NCBI GenBank assembly: GCA_037176845.1
Contig: JAYKXP010000052.1
Coordinates: 310,001-374,000 of the forward strand
DNA length: 64,000 nucleotides
Direction of reading: 5' to 3'
From: Paramarasmius palmivorus
Lineage: Eukaryota; Basidiomycota; Agaricomycetes; Agaricales; Marasmiaceae
The first letter of the stretch is position 1. The number at the start of each line of letters is the position of its first letter. Of the stretch, positions 33,501-41,413 are shown in pieces. The notes below the pieces were generated by a model. It was not told the origin of the DNA. It searched no databases and saw only the letters and a list, made by a program, of their open reading frames with translations. A program made the position numbers and the translations under genes.

Positions 33501-35992
33501 TGCTGTAAATTTTGGTCTGATATCTTTACATCCATATAGTCTACATGGTTCAATATCAGCCAAGTTAAAGCTTCTTTAACAACATTCCGACGCACAAGTA
33601 AGGGGGTTCGAGCAAAATCGTCCTGTGAAGGCTTGCTTGGGCCTGTAAATAAGATGGCCAGAACATCATCAATATCCTCTTTAGGAGGAGGTAGTATGTT
33701 ATATACTTTGGGTATAGGTGCCTCAAAGGCCATTGCATTTGCCTTCATTTTTTTGCCACCTGTTGCAATTCTCACAAAGCAAGCAGTATGCCTGACACGT
33801 GCAACTAAGAGCTTTTCAACATAGGACAAATACTTAAGTTGTTCTGGGACATTTCCAAGCCAAAATCCACTGGCTAAAGATAACTTTGGAACATCTCCTT
33901 TCGTAAGTGAAGCACGACATATCTTACATACATGGGAACACTGATCTGCATATACTGGACCAACCATGGGTTCAATAGAGTCATTAGGACTCAATCGCTC
34001 TTTTCGTGCTACACTGCTGCTTTCTAATATACGTAAAAGGTTCTTCACATGCTTAATAGGTGAGAGATGTTGCTTTGGTGTCAACTGACCACACACTGCA
34101 CAACCAGCCTCCTCAAACATGTCTGCTTGGAATTTTCGACACCCACTAGTAAGTATGTTATTTACCGAGGTTTCACTTGCAGGTTCAGGTGGAAAGTCAT
34201 CGGATGATAGTTTATCAGCAGGCATCAGGCAAGAGGATATGAAGTCATCTGGTAGAGGTAATACTTTCTGGTGCTTACGCATTCGATTTCGACGAACAAC
34301 TTGTGTGACTCGCCTTATCTCCTTTTTTGGTATACCTACTCGGATAACAGTTTTCACATTAGGACATTGGCTACAAGTATGATTCTCAAAGAAGCTTCTA
34401 ACCTCGTCCATAGACCACATAGAGTAAGAAGGTGCATGGTGCAACTTACCAGCCAAACGTCCCTCATCACGGGTAATATAAGGAAGCATGTCTTTCAATG
34501 GAATAGAGAGGGATATTAAGTCCTTGTCAACTATCATGTGGGGACCAGGCTGAACTTCATGGCATGCAAAGGTGTATCGATAAGTATTGTCAAACTGAGA
34601 TGATATACCATGGGACACTATGTACTTCTCTAAAACGGACCAAGGTATGTTTGACTTTCGTCCACCACCTAAGAGGACATGATGATGATATGCATCCACT
34701 ATTACATTCTGCCTACCAATGTTAAACCTTCCAATCAATGTGTTAATTGTATCATATATGTATTGATAGGCTACACTTGAAACTCGTGATACCTGGGCAA
34801 AGGAACAGTAACAGCAGCTCATACAACAGTGAGTAAAGCCAATATATACACGTCGTTCCAGGTAACGACTCAAGTAGGGTGATAAAGTCATCTTTACTCC
34901 ACAGGCATATATGACAGAGACAACGAGAACAAAAAAATCGTGCTTTACGTAGAACTGTTGGGCAGTACGCAGGTTAAGCAATAGCATCCGTAATTGTATG
35001 ATACGGGAATGCATATCATACATCCAGTATATGACGGCACTGTGTACCAGCAAAGACGATGCAACCTGCAGGACGGGGTTACGCCACAACATCAGCACAA
35101 GGAGATTACGGTTATATACTGTCCCCGGGGAACGTACGTAGCAAACGTCGTTACGAGGATAACAACGGATCAACGCCTGGCAGAGCGTCCGACATACTTC
35201 ACACGAGATACCAGGCTCTAAATTAACTGCGTTGCGTGAGGTCGAATAGATATGGAAGGCCTGATCGAGAACAGCACTGCAAGCGGATGCACGCTGATGT
35301 AGTTCTATTGCAATACTGCCTACTGAAGACCCTCGCAGCGAGTCACAGGGAGAACGCATTTCGACGCCATCGAAATAGTAACGGAGTGTAGAGCGTAGTT
35401 TAACATTGGAAGTGAAGCGAAGAGACACATGTCCGGCGTGCAAAGCGAAGACCCCGTGTCCGTGTGCAATCTCTCGCGAACGGAGACAGGACACGTTGGG
35501 CGGTAAAGGGGAAACGTTCCCAAGCATGGAAGGGGAAACGTTCCCAAGCATGGAAGGGGAAACGTTCCCAAGCATGGAAGGGGAAACGTTCCCAAGCGTG
35601 GAAGGGGAAACGTTCCCAAGCGTGGAAAGGGTAACGTTCCCGAGCATGGAAGGGAGTTCGTTACTGGGGCTGGAAGCAGGTCGATAACACACGGTGCTGA
35701 AACCCAGCATGAATCTGCGAGAGGGTATCAATGAGACACGGACTGAAGTGGACGACCTGGGCACGTACCCAGCGAGATTTATCTCTTCCAGCCGCTTCTT
35801 GCCAACGAAGCTCGTAGACGCATTCCCCGCATCGACGGATATCTGCGCCCAATGTGGAAACGGATTTACTGCGTATAATGCGCAGAGGACAAAAGTAAAG
35901 GTTGGAACTGTGTTACACGAATAAGGAAATGTTGGGGACACATCAACGGACAACATACCCAAGACAAGACGGAGCATGTCGATCGAATGCAT
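27569..35992 (-). CDS. Helitron Rep-helicase polyprotein with C-terminal protease-like domain
   Basis: One open frame of 2807 codons without introns. Order: residues 1 to about 330, atypical and richer in GC, with an 8-residue repeat; about 680-750, Cys pairs and W-L-G-N-V-P of the region common in Helitrons (DUF6570-like); about 1060-1180, Rep N-terminal part with the HUH-type H-L-H-L-L-L-W near 1159; about 1367, the two catalytic tyrosines (Y-V-T-D-Y); about 1897, Walker A of a Pif1-family helicase; D-E-V-S-M near 1970, Q-L-P-P-P, and Y-T-A-L-S-R-S near 2330. About 2535-2807 resemble a ubiquitin-specific protease: a Cys box (N-N-S-C-A-Y-D) near 2541 and a His box (D-G-H-F-V) near 2745. The product nicks DNA and unwinds it for rolling-circle transposition. 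All motifs are intact, so it may be autonomous. Confidence 0.93.
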   Translation of the reverse strand: MHSIDMLRLVLGMLSVDVSPTFPYSCNTVPTFTFVLCALYAVNPFPHWAQISVDAGNASTSFVGKKRLEEINLAGYVPRSSTSVRVSLIPSRRFMLGFSTVCYRPASSPSNELPSMLGNVTLSTLGNVSPSTLGNVSPSMLGNVSPSMLGNVSPSMLGNVSPLPPNVSCLRSREIAHGHGVFALHAGHVSLRFTSNVKLRSTLRYYFDGVEMRSPCDSLRGSSVGSIAIELHQRASACSAVLDQAFHIYSTSRNAVNLEPGISCEVCRTLCQALIRCYPRNDVCYVRSPGTVYNRNLLVLMLWRNPVLQVASSLLVHSAVIYWMYDMHSRIIQLRMLLLNLRTAQQFYVKHDFFVLVVSVIYACGVKMTLSPYLSRYLERRVYIGFTHCCMSCCYCSFAQVSRVSSVAYQYIYDTINTLIGRFNIGRQNVIVDAYHHHVLLGGGRKSNIPWSVLEKYIVSHGISSQFDNTYRYTFACHEVQPGPHMIVDKDLISLSIPLKDMLPYITRDEGRLAGKLHHAPSYSMWSMDEVRSFFENHTCSQCPNVKTVIRVGIPKKEIRRVTQVVRRNRMRKHQKVLPLPDDFISSCLMPADKLSSDDFPPEPASETSVNNILTSGCRKFQADMFEEAGCAVCGQLTPKQHLSPIKHVKNLLRILESSSVARKERLSPNDSIEPMVGPVYADQCSHVCKICRASLTKGDVPKLSLASGFWLGNVPEQLKYLSYVEKLLVARVRHTACFVRIATGGKKMKANAMAFEAPIPKVYNILPPPKEDIDDVLAILFTGPSKPSQDDFARTPLLVRRNVVKEALTWLILNHVDYMDVKISDQNLQQYDETVPPCAVIWKEAESNKTIEGMSLDDNEQEDGTEFGKCSFTVHGILSEQLPGYTKDELTGIATSYFNLGGKVLAVGHKEEGESIWKNPSLYPKMFPWLFPYGLGGIGTMKISDSAHKKHLLLYYDKRFQTDENFPIVAFSHEQVRAATSSGWLLADKSSFNSIADRLLKLNTSVLQGIAERMAGGEKVRPGTEEEVACFKVIGDLDRVAGKVSGSTTTKKYMRNEVWSLISHKGAPSWYITISPADTKHPLCIYLAGSDINFCPDIQDYSIRLRMVCRNPAASARFFNFMVNVFIEDVLGYKQSSNGLYGKHDAHYGVVEQQGRLTLHLHLLLWIKGNLTPQQIRDKILQNSAHFENRMISYLDSAFAGQFMDASLQEVATKLDKDKQNDKYVPPTEKLPAAPAPLCLEHLTPDMQCTTCNTYNVWSDQYKADVNDLLLRANYHDCNSNRRKDGTLKKRHLYKGCCDNKWGKCRARFPRPVHQSTSIDSKTGAITLRKDEPWFNTFSFPLTYLMRSNTDVTYLGSGTAIKSVVLYVTDYITKASLKTHVVFDAILSVYSKSGKIIQGTDTNSEKARKILTKIVNLLTTKMEFGAPLICSYLLGFPDHYTDHHFISFYWQQYVARVQSDYTFYMNQTAEHTVKLEHNEDRERVTLLKRGNRIIGLSPVMDYTDRPGEASHICLYDWIRIAHRVTLKSVRKKKSQKPDSDMKPPLKGDWRSDMSDASDPEAEILDERNTSKAVERTKLPLGYYYFLSSHDLADTHIVKIQKDSDKLVVNFLGATLPRQDQGNLEYYYSVMLTLFKPWRNGVDLIQGHVSWKAAFDAHSFTPRQQELMNNFMIRYQCLDARDDYHAQMRKSDILQSSWDPFFAALDDDPIDDLDLDLPDAIDTVHLDLSGVDDVFEEAAERMQYTKSYRKQLTHKMHIRMSLEMNSWNRVLDTTLLDPVQNNCPSPILLLPRDHWKVALMTQRQRILESRADSVPSAVRLQFLESRCHNTQYLRNTDVVKVVDKSYLEKTFHSNNQSHHITNTIIKYQLNEEQERAFRIIANHASSSDLEQLKMYIGGMGGTGKSTVLRSLIHFFNERNESYKLLVVAPTGSAAALLGGSTYHSAFGINDYSTASNLPLIRERLLGVRYVFFDEVSMLSAWEMYRISRQLCLCLLKDDTEFGGLNMIFAGDFAQLPPPMGGESISLYGKNIGALRSTPRQQEEAIGKSLWHLITTVVILRQNMRQKSQSTEDTKLRTALENMRYKNCTPNDIAFLKSRISSTIPGQVSVCDPEFRNVAIITALNVQKDEINRIGCIRYADEMKQPLNHFYSEDIIKPVNRRKQKQDKDINAIHIKQMTPQWQEYLWTLDPSAADTLVPAKLSLCKGMPVIIRKNLATELNITRGQEGVVYGWTSRGPPTRQRLDTLFIKLTNPPSEVNIPGLPVNVVPITPTSEYANIKLPFGKGKTLKIFRTQVDVAPCFAMTDFSSQGKTRFYNPVHLANCRDFHAYYTALSRSATAQGTVILDSFDTNKITGGLGNSSLKQEYRELELLDDITKRRYNGTLPLSVHGSTRNTLISSFREQMSLDYVPSTVYSTLRWSKSDPLDVIDVEEQGWKIISKSQHDNDMNDALREAIEYDPVWQVPKLPKQNLYPNKKRTKPQHVNQSIHQATLSIPSVLGKKRVVSSSAPKYKTATTKRTCHTAALLSNETRYSDLPAPVWSNNSCAYDAVISIVWPLFVSQQVAMFTNVAPTTDILSVIQHELQKAQTGESSISESRDAIRAGIINRYPQQFQLGAFVPLSELIENVFHIRDPIYRRSVFCTSCTQSTINEPFVSYTPMFNQHAEYIVSIDALCRLLFTGTCSQHSCPLCEHPLMYRHEFLRPPPLISFSIHEAGPQHKLPSIDTQLQVNMTCGNSLYRLAGVVYYKDGHFVSRVVDSSSCVWYHDGMAPQVGQRCKYIFNRDLSRSNLDLTTCRGYKACHCFYVLS
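35497..35652. repeat. 24-bp minisatellite, six units, in frame
   Basis: Six tandem copies of a 24-bp unit (core ggaaacgttcccaagc) encode an 8-residue repeat, S-M/T-L-G-N-V-S-P, in the minus-strand frame near residues 110-165 of the Helitron ORF. Unit length is a multiple of three, so copy-number changes keep the frame. Each unit centres on the palindrome aacgtt. Confidence 0.9.
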
Positions 35993-36211
35993 TCAGCGTT
36001 GGTGAAAGAACGGTTACAACCTGGATACAACAACAGCGCAGGGCCTTTCGAACGAAATCAACATACACGTGATTTATTATCATGTGATATAGTAGGACAC
36101 GTTCACGAAAGAATAGTTACTTTACTCGCGCTCCCTTTCACCTCGTCAACCTAGGAGAGAAGGTGTACCGTCCGATTCATCGTGTACCGCACGTTTACCA
36201 GTGGTCACATC

Positions 36212-37988
36212 CTACTCAAAGCACGTAGTATCCAACTCGATAGTATAACACGTTTGAATCGTGTCGGCGAACCACCATCTGAGCGATTCGCACTGCCGGG
36301 AATCCAAATGGGCGTGCATGGAAGGTGAAAAGACAATCGTCTCGTTCTGGAGTATTTTCCTGACATCATCTCTCGATACGAAACTGTCATCGCTGTTTCT
36401 GAGAAGGAGGCTTTCCGTCATCGCTGCAGTTCTAGTGGGGTGTCTGGCGCGTCTTGCAGCGTATATGACCGCAACGTACTGCTGCGTAACAAAGGATCTC
36501 CACAGCGTCGATGTTGACAACGACGTGACACATCCTTCTCGTCTGACGAAAAGAACGCGATCGAGTATGTCCAAAATATCCTTTTGTACAGTGTAGACCT
36601 TGTTCGAGCGACTCCTGTCTGGTGACCAAGAACCAGCAGACTGGTAGGGAGCTCGCGTCAAGACATCACCTATCTCCAGCAGCACGAACAGGTTGAATAA
36701 TTGCAAAATACCGTCCAGTCTGCGAATGTCAGGAACATGGCGTCTAACTTCATCGCCTTTCTTTGATGTATCGATATAGTCCGCGAAACGAACGACAAGT
36801 ACGTCCCGCCAGTGAAGAAGAATATTCATGAAATGCTCGTGGCGGCCCACGGCAGGATGAAGCGCCGACTCCACGTTGGTGAAGAATTGATGACAGATCG
36901 ACCACCAGCTGAACTCGACAGTGACCAAGGAATAGAAATGTCGTCCGTAACAAAGAGATGGTATCAGTGCGAGAATAACGTGCGGGGTCCCAGCTGGAAT
37001 ATATCTAAACACAGACTCTTCAGGAACGCACTGTCCGTGAAACCGGGAAAGAAACTTACAAACGATCGCCTTTTCGCAAGAGGACAGACGTGGCGGAAGG
37101 AAGTCTACTAAATAAGTCCGCACACGGGTATCGATACGAATCCAGGTCTCCAAGGTAATTTGGATTTCGATCATCCAAACCCAGAAAAACGATAACAGAT
37201 CCGCTTGACAGACATAGTTCCACGTTAAAGCCCTCAGGTGCGCCCGGGACACTTTGGAAAGCGTGTGCGGTGGCAAGGAGATGCCAGCTTAAAGTGTTTT
37301 CTGGCGAACGGGTGGTACTGAGTGATTCGTCAGTGTTCCGAAGGTATTCGCTGGAGAAGTCGTCGGTGGATAACGACGGTGCAGGACAAAACTGTGTATC
37401 GGAGGTGATATAGGGTAGATAAACGATCGATCCTTCGGGAGAGGATATCCTTTTCACGAAGTCGCTGAAGGACGCAGTACATCGACGAGGACTGTTCTCC
37501 GAAACCAAGCCGGCGGAGAAATCTGATGTACGTTGAGTGACAACAGTGAATAAAATATAGCAAATTGACTCACCAACAGCAAGTCTGTCTGCAGACACGG
37601 ACCCCAGCTTGGCGAGCACGTCAATGGTTATCCCTGGGTTTCTGCGAGCGGCGCCCTTATGGAAAGTCACAACCGCGCCAGACGAAAAGACGACCTGTAG
37701 GCGATGGTTTTGTTCCGAGAGATGGAATTCGACCTCGTCGAACACCGTGATGCCAGGTAATCTTGTCACCGACAAGGGTCCAACGCGTGCGCTACGCGAA
37801 AAGGCTCCAAGAGCGTTTTGGCAAAGCTTTACGAAAACAGGATGACACCCATGTCGAACGTGATAACTGTTGCAACGATCGATCAGCCCCACCAGGAAAT
37901 CGATACCAAGGCTGTCCTTTAACGAAGGATGTCTCGATACAGGCGTACAACTAAGCGATCGCGACAACTCACGTAACAAGTTAACCAA
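36212..37988 (-). CDS. JmjC-like cupin-domain protein
   Basis: Exons 37574-37988, 37060-37522 and 36212-37004 join in frame; the true start lies upstream, since the frame opens without an ATG at 37988. The region spanning the last intron reads L-L-R-K-G-D-R-L-Y-I-P-A-G-T-P-H and then G-R-H-F-Y-S. This is the late part of the JmjC-like cupin common in Agaricomycetes (Pro-Gly-Asp turn, P-x-G-T-P-H, G-G-H-F-Y). JmjC enzymes bind iron through H-x-D/E and a later H. The later H is present; at the expected first site I see S-W-H-L-L-A, without the acidic partner. It may be catalytically dead or bind differently. A 260-residue helical C-terminus follows. Confidence 0.6.
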
Positions 37989-38534
37989 ACCATATCCCGT
38001 CGACCCCTCACGCCGACGAACAGATATGCATCACCTTTCACAGGCTTGGCAAATTAGAACGTACTCCAAGGTAGAGACACAAAACGTACACGACGCCAGT
38101 ATGCACGGTGAACAGCTTGCTGGAAGGAAGAAGACAGAGGTCCAGAGCCAATACATCGTGATTCCGCTCCCGGTTTGTCGACCACCACCTCTGAGTCGAC
38201 TTGAAGCACAGGTAAACAGGACGAAGGATGACGACACGTAGGGGGAAAGTGTGCCGCAGGAAACACACTCGACGTCGAAGTACAGTTTACCCCGCTGGGT
38301 TCTCTCTGTGCTGCGTGATTCGTTGCGATCCTGATAACCGTAAGGGATAAACATTGTCAGAAACACGCAAAGTGACGTAAAATGCGAGCAAAGCCGTCGC
38401 CGAAATAGGAGGAAACAGCAACTTAAGGAAACCACGTACGCGGGAGAGATCCAGTGAGAAGGTAAATTGTATGATAGCGCTAGCGGTAACTTCGAGAGTA
38501 CTCCCAGCTCTACACATCGTCGATCAGTGTAACG
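37989..38534. other. Spacer or missing exons upstream of the JmjC-like gene
   Basis: The JmjC-like gene needs upstream exons, and this is where they should lie. Minus-strand frames at 38031-38435 include a Cys-rich segment, but I could not join them. It is also possible that the next gene (38535-39703) and the JmjC-like gene are one transcription unit. Confidence 0.35.
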
Positions 38535-39703
38535 TCAGAGAGAGGGGCACATGAACCTACTGGGAGAAAAAAAGTTTCTCTCAGGAAGACTCAGTGACAG
38601 CAGATAGGACGCGTTTGCCTTGAACACCCGCAACGCGTCCAATCCCGATACAGCGCCCCTAGCCATCCCAAAAATGCAACGCCAGAGGATACATTCAATT
38701 TTCCACAGCACGGGGGGACGATTAGTCCCGTAATGATACCAAGCCTGCCAATAAGGGTCAGCAGCGTGCTTGCAACATTGAACACACGCACCCTGAGTAG
38801 ACTCAATCTGGTGATGTTTGTGGACATCGGTGCAATGTCTGACAGGAGGATGATGGGTGAAACGGACAGGGCAAGTAGAAGAGGCTGACGAAGCCTGGAA
38901 ACGAGGGGTAGATCTAAATCGCTCGTGAAAGGGATACCCGCTGCAACAGCGACACTGAACGAGAACATCAATTTCGCCTGCAGCAAGTACCAAATAAACA
39001 AGACAAAAACACTCACCATTGCAGATGCGCCAACAGCTCCATGTTGTTCGTGGGAAAGTCAACGTTTCCCTGGTGCAAAGTCAATATCAACGGTATTCCA
39101 ATAAAGGTAGACGTTACCTGAAACAGATAATTGATATGAAACGCCGCAGCATCCATATTCTGAAGCGTCTTCGACACGGCACTCCCTTCACCGTGACTCC
39201 TGATATCACCGATCAAACGAAAGGCGCATGATACTAATGAAACTTCCGGCGAAGACAAATCTATACCCGATAGGTCGACAGCGCAGTCAGACAGTCCGGG
39301 CTCGTCGATAGCCTCGAACACACCACTCAATACGCGAGGCCAACCCCCGCCGTCGCAGAGTGACGCTACACCTCGCTAACAGTAATATGAGTCAGGTAAG
39401 GCTTCAAGTGTGCAACCTTACCAATTTAGGTGTTTCACCAAGAAACACCGATCTGGGAATAACCACTTCGGCATCCCACACAGCAGAACCAGACCTACCG
39501 CTTGGAGGTCCCTTCTGCGCAGGCAGCTCGATTTCTCCGTTCACACGAGCACCGACGTCCAACAAACGAAGGCCAAACAGTAGGGCCACCAAAGATGCAG
39601 CAGACTTTTGAGCGGGTGAAAACACCCTATAGCCAAGTACGACATCCTTGAAAGCTTGAATCTGGTGCAGGTTATCGAATTCCTGCAGTAGTTTGTTCGC
39701 CAT
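38535..39703 (-). CDS. Cys/His-rich protein of unknown function
   Basis: The ATG is at 39703. Exons can be joined with good splice sites: first exon to about 39424, second to about 39117, a short third ending before 39014, and a fourth starting at an acceptor near 38951. The N-terminal half is plain. The fourth exon encodes a Cys/His-rich module: C-R-C-C, T-C-P, H-H-P-P-V-R-H-C, H-K-H-H, C-V-Q-C-C-K-H, then W-Y-H-Y-G-x-N-R-P-P-x-L-W-K and C-I-L-W. The spacing suggests bound zinc. I do not recognise a named family. The stop is uncertain; an intron with a strong pyrimidine tract may end the coding part near 38660. Confidence 0.5.
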
Positions 39704-40063
39704 TGCCTAATGATAGTAGTGAATATTCATGTTCCTTTTCGCCGTACGCACCACTTTACCTTCATATCATCTGGTACGAAGTTAAAACGGTTGACTGCAT
39801 CATTAGCTACAGACGTGAACCATGGCATTTCCTGTATGAGAGGCAAGTTGGCCGGATCGGAAAGCACATCTCGGCGTTGCCTGTCGGAATACAAGCTTCA
39901 GCTAACCTCATGTAAAGGAAGAGTAAGTCTTTTCACGAACGTGTCCATAATATCACAAACAAGAATCCCAGCAAACAGAGAAGATGGAGGTACAGAGAAG
40001 AGAATAGAGTTGTTCCCACGGTGGCAAGTCAAGCATAGATCAAGATCACATGGATAACATGGG
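39704..40063. other. Intergenic
   Basis: These 360 bp separate the start of one minus-strand gene from the end of another. I see no gene; it is presumably promoter DNA. Confidence 0.5.
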
Positions 40064-41132
40064 TTACGGATCTACTAAGGTACACGCGCTCCTGAAAACA
40101 CAAATCATATCTTGCATAAAGCTTTCTAAATACCACGTCGGATGTATGCACGGTTTACCGTAAGACGCCAGCTTCTGTACGATATTCGAGGTCACATCTT
40201 GTAGGTCGCTGGGGTAATAACGGAAGATTCGACGCGAGCAACTATGGGTCGACCTGCCTCCGCTCGAGGAACGAGGGTCTATTTCAATCTCGAATCGCAA
40301 ATCGAAATAGAAAGCTGTAGTATTGAGGTGAGCCGCGTGACTCAATGACGAATCGACACATACAATATTGCTTTACTGCTTCGCCCTGATCCGAAGAAAC
40401 ATGAATACAACACGACGCGTGATAGTCCACTGTACTGTCGTCACATCCCTTCGTGGCACGTAAACGGAGAACACGAAAACCAGTCGCCTGCGACAGCAAC
40501 GACATATGAAGCTGCGTGAGGCCATCTAGCTCAGCTTGCCAATCTGAACCACAAGTTCAGCGTGTGTATTATATACCAAAAGCAACACACACACGCACCG
40601 CCCTCACGATAATCGGAACGAAGAGCATGGAACCTTTCCTCCTTGACCTTAAATGCCATCTCGAGGTACTCACTGAGAATACTTTAGTTTCCAGAAGTGA
40701 ACAGGAAGAAATAAAAAAACGCAACTTTGTGGAATGGAGCCGGGGCCGACGAGGGTACGCAACTTTCAATTCGCCAACTACGTTACTTAATTTCTCAATA
40801 ACAACATCCCTTTCTACGTCAACGATCAACATGTGAAACCCGAGAACTATATAACAGTACGCACCGTCAATCAGATCCTCGAAAAATTTTTTTTGGTCCT
40901 CTAGTGCTTGAAGGAAAGCCTGTCGACTCCATTCAGGCAGAGGTATGGTACGATCGATACTCAAGTTAGAAACCTGAATGTTGCCAAGAAGGTAAGAATA
41001 AGCCAGCCATGGCCGGAGACGAACGCACAGGAAATGTAGGACTGGGAGGAAAAGAAAGGGAATCCATCGTACAGTGGATGTGGTTTCAAACCATGAAAGT
41101 AAAGGGAGAAAGAGAGGACAAGACATTCCCAC
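40064..41132 (-). CDS. Hypothetical multi-exon protein
   Basis: Three overlapping minus-strand frames (within 40569-41132, 40284-40505 and 40064-40345) look like exons of one gene: each has protein-like composition, and donor and acceptor strings occur between them. The last exon contains F-Y-F-D-L-R-F-E-I-E-I-D-P and ends at 40064. The first holds a helical stretch starting P-L-P-E-W-S-R-Q-A-F. No family is recognised and exact junctions are not fixed. Confidence 0.4.
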
Positions 41133-41413
41133 GGTTCGGTATTGGGTGACCTATTATTCGGTTTCGCCGGACGCTACGATTATACCCTCGTAATGGATCG
41201 TCCCTTTAACACCCTAGAACCATCGTACGCCGACCAAACCATCTACGACAGCTGTCCAAATGGCTTCGTTTCCCAGAAGGGACTGGGACATATGCGTTTC
41301 TATATCGGAACGCAGAAAGGAAATTCGAGTAAACCGAACACTTAGACTCAGGCGCACACGCATCGACATAAAAGAGGATAGATCGAACGAAGACGACGCT
41401 GGTTGACCTTGCG

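Larger units (their letters stand above)
27400..36000 (-). mobile_element. Helitron element, borders approximate
   Basis: The Rep-helicase gene marks an autonomous-type Helitron in minus orientation. The sequence between about 27.4 and 35.0 kb is clearly more AT-rich than its surroundings. Composition returns to host-like values at about 35.0 kb, still inside the open frame. Helitrons insert between A and T without target duplication, start with TC and end with a hairpin and CTRR; I could not fix either end by eye. Confidence 0.75.
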
